Origin: Chrysopilus asiliformis
Lineage: Eukaryota; Arthropoda; Insecta; Diptera; Rhagionidae
Direction of reading: 5' to 3'
Length of the DNA stretch: 64,000 nt
Assembly: GCA_964034945.1 (NCBI GenBank)
Contig: OZ035963.1
Span: 43,733,090 to 43,797,089 of the forward strand
The notes under the pieces were generated by a model, which worked only from the letters and a program-made list of their open reading frames with translations, had not been told where the DNA came from and searched no databases. A program made the position numbers and the translations under genes. Numbering within the stretch: the first letter of the stretch is position 1; each line of letters opens with the position of its first letter. Positions 63,672 through 64,000 of this stretch are shown here, piece after piece.

Positions 63672-64000
63672 CAGCGCCGGCTCTATGGTTCTATGCGCCC
63701 TATGCAAGTTTTTTTTGCGCCCTTTTTGTTAGAATTAAAAAAAAGTGTAGGGTAGGAGCGGGCCTGTTGAATTATTGCAAAATTTAAAAAAACTAATCAG
63801 TCAATTTTTTTGAAATTTTAGTATGTTGTTAGTACTGATGTCCTCTACTTGCCATAAAACTTTGACAGCGATACCTTATTTATATCGTAAGTGACAGGAA
63901 TATGTGTGTTTTTGGCTCTAAAAGTAAATATTAGACTATACAGTGATTTACCCATTTCTCATACAAATTTTTGTCAATCTGGAAATTTTTTGTATTAAAA
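63672..64000. mobile_element. Possible left end of a TIR element running off the window
   Basis: CAGCGCCGGCTCTATGGTTC followed by GCGCCC-N-TATGCAAG is a start seen in hAT-like or similar elements; the right end is outside the window. Confidence 0.3.

Overview
The window looks like AT-rich, intergenic or intronic chromatin from an insect, possibly a dipteran. The evidence is spliced transposon genes with GT/AG introns, a Ty3/Gypsy retrotransposon of the mdg1/412 type, a LOA/Bilbo-like LINE with a DUF4780-type ORF1, and one spliced exon of an insect-type alkaline phosphatase. I see no bacterial operons, rRNA or CRISPR. Almost everything is mobile DNA at different stages of decay, often nested. 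The assignment to Diptera is inference.

Layout. 1-7.4 kb: copies of one dispersed repeat (family F) carrying ACGG microsatellites, interrupted by Harbinger-like elements, plus a Helitron-like piece. 7.86-10.6 kb: a LINE fragment cut at TTAA by a defective piggyBac. 12.3 kb: a piggyBac-type MITE. 12.8-20.05 kb: an mdg1-like LTR element with both LTRs, PBS, PPT, two leader ORFs, gag and a broken pol, carrying a 366-bp insertion with a 7-bp target duplication. 19.9-27.08 kb: a recent tandem duplication (about 3.5-3.7 kb per unit) that includes the LTR end, MITEs, a minisatellite, gene-like fragments and the 5' part of a Tc1/mariner pseudogene. 28.26-28.52 kb (minus): a possible host-gene first exon. 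29.3-35.1 kb: a dense row of MITEs with 3-bp, TA or 8-bp target duplications, one containing a HARBI1 fragment. 35.1-46.3 kb: an inverted pair of 0.55-kb repeats surrounds Helitron-like DNA with a higher-order satellite, a 1.5-kb TIR element with six copies of CACGGGAATGA, three tRNA-like B-box repeats, and a 5-kb LINE with RT and RNase H. 46.9 kb: a pogo-like MITE. 48.5-62.1 kb: three copies of one repeat (S) serve as landing pads for a two-gene Harbinger, a mariner MITE, two related hAT elements and further elements nested inside them. 62.3-62.6 kb (minus): the alkaline phosphatase exon. 62.7-64 kb: more MITEs.

How the parts relate. Very few cellular functions are visible. The gene-level content is transposon machinery: Harbinger DDE transposase with its Myb/SANT-like partner, piggyBac and Tc1/mariner pseudogenes, LTR gag-pol and LINE ORF1/pol. 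Every recognisable transposase or polymerase has a visible break, so I do not see an intact autonomous element. The value of the window is in its exact insertion footprints: at several sites removing an insert and one target copy restores the host reading frame or repeat, which gives a relative order of events. I did not find convincing evidence of a new multi-gene system. The strongest unusual candidates are the CACGGGAATGA element, the 26-bp perfect hairpin inside the LINE ORF1, the myristoylation/membrane leader ORF of the LTR element, the recent segmental duplication, and the two isolated host-gene exons.
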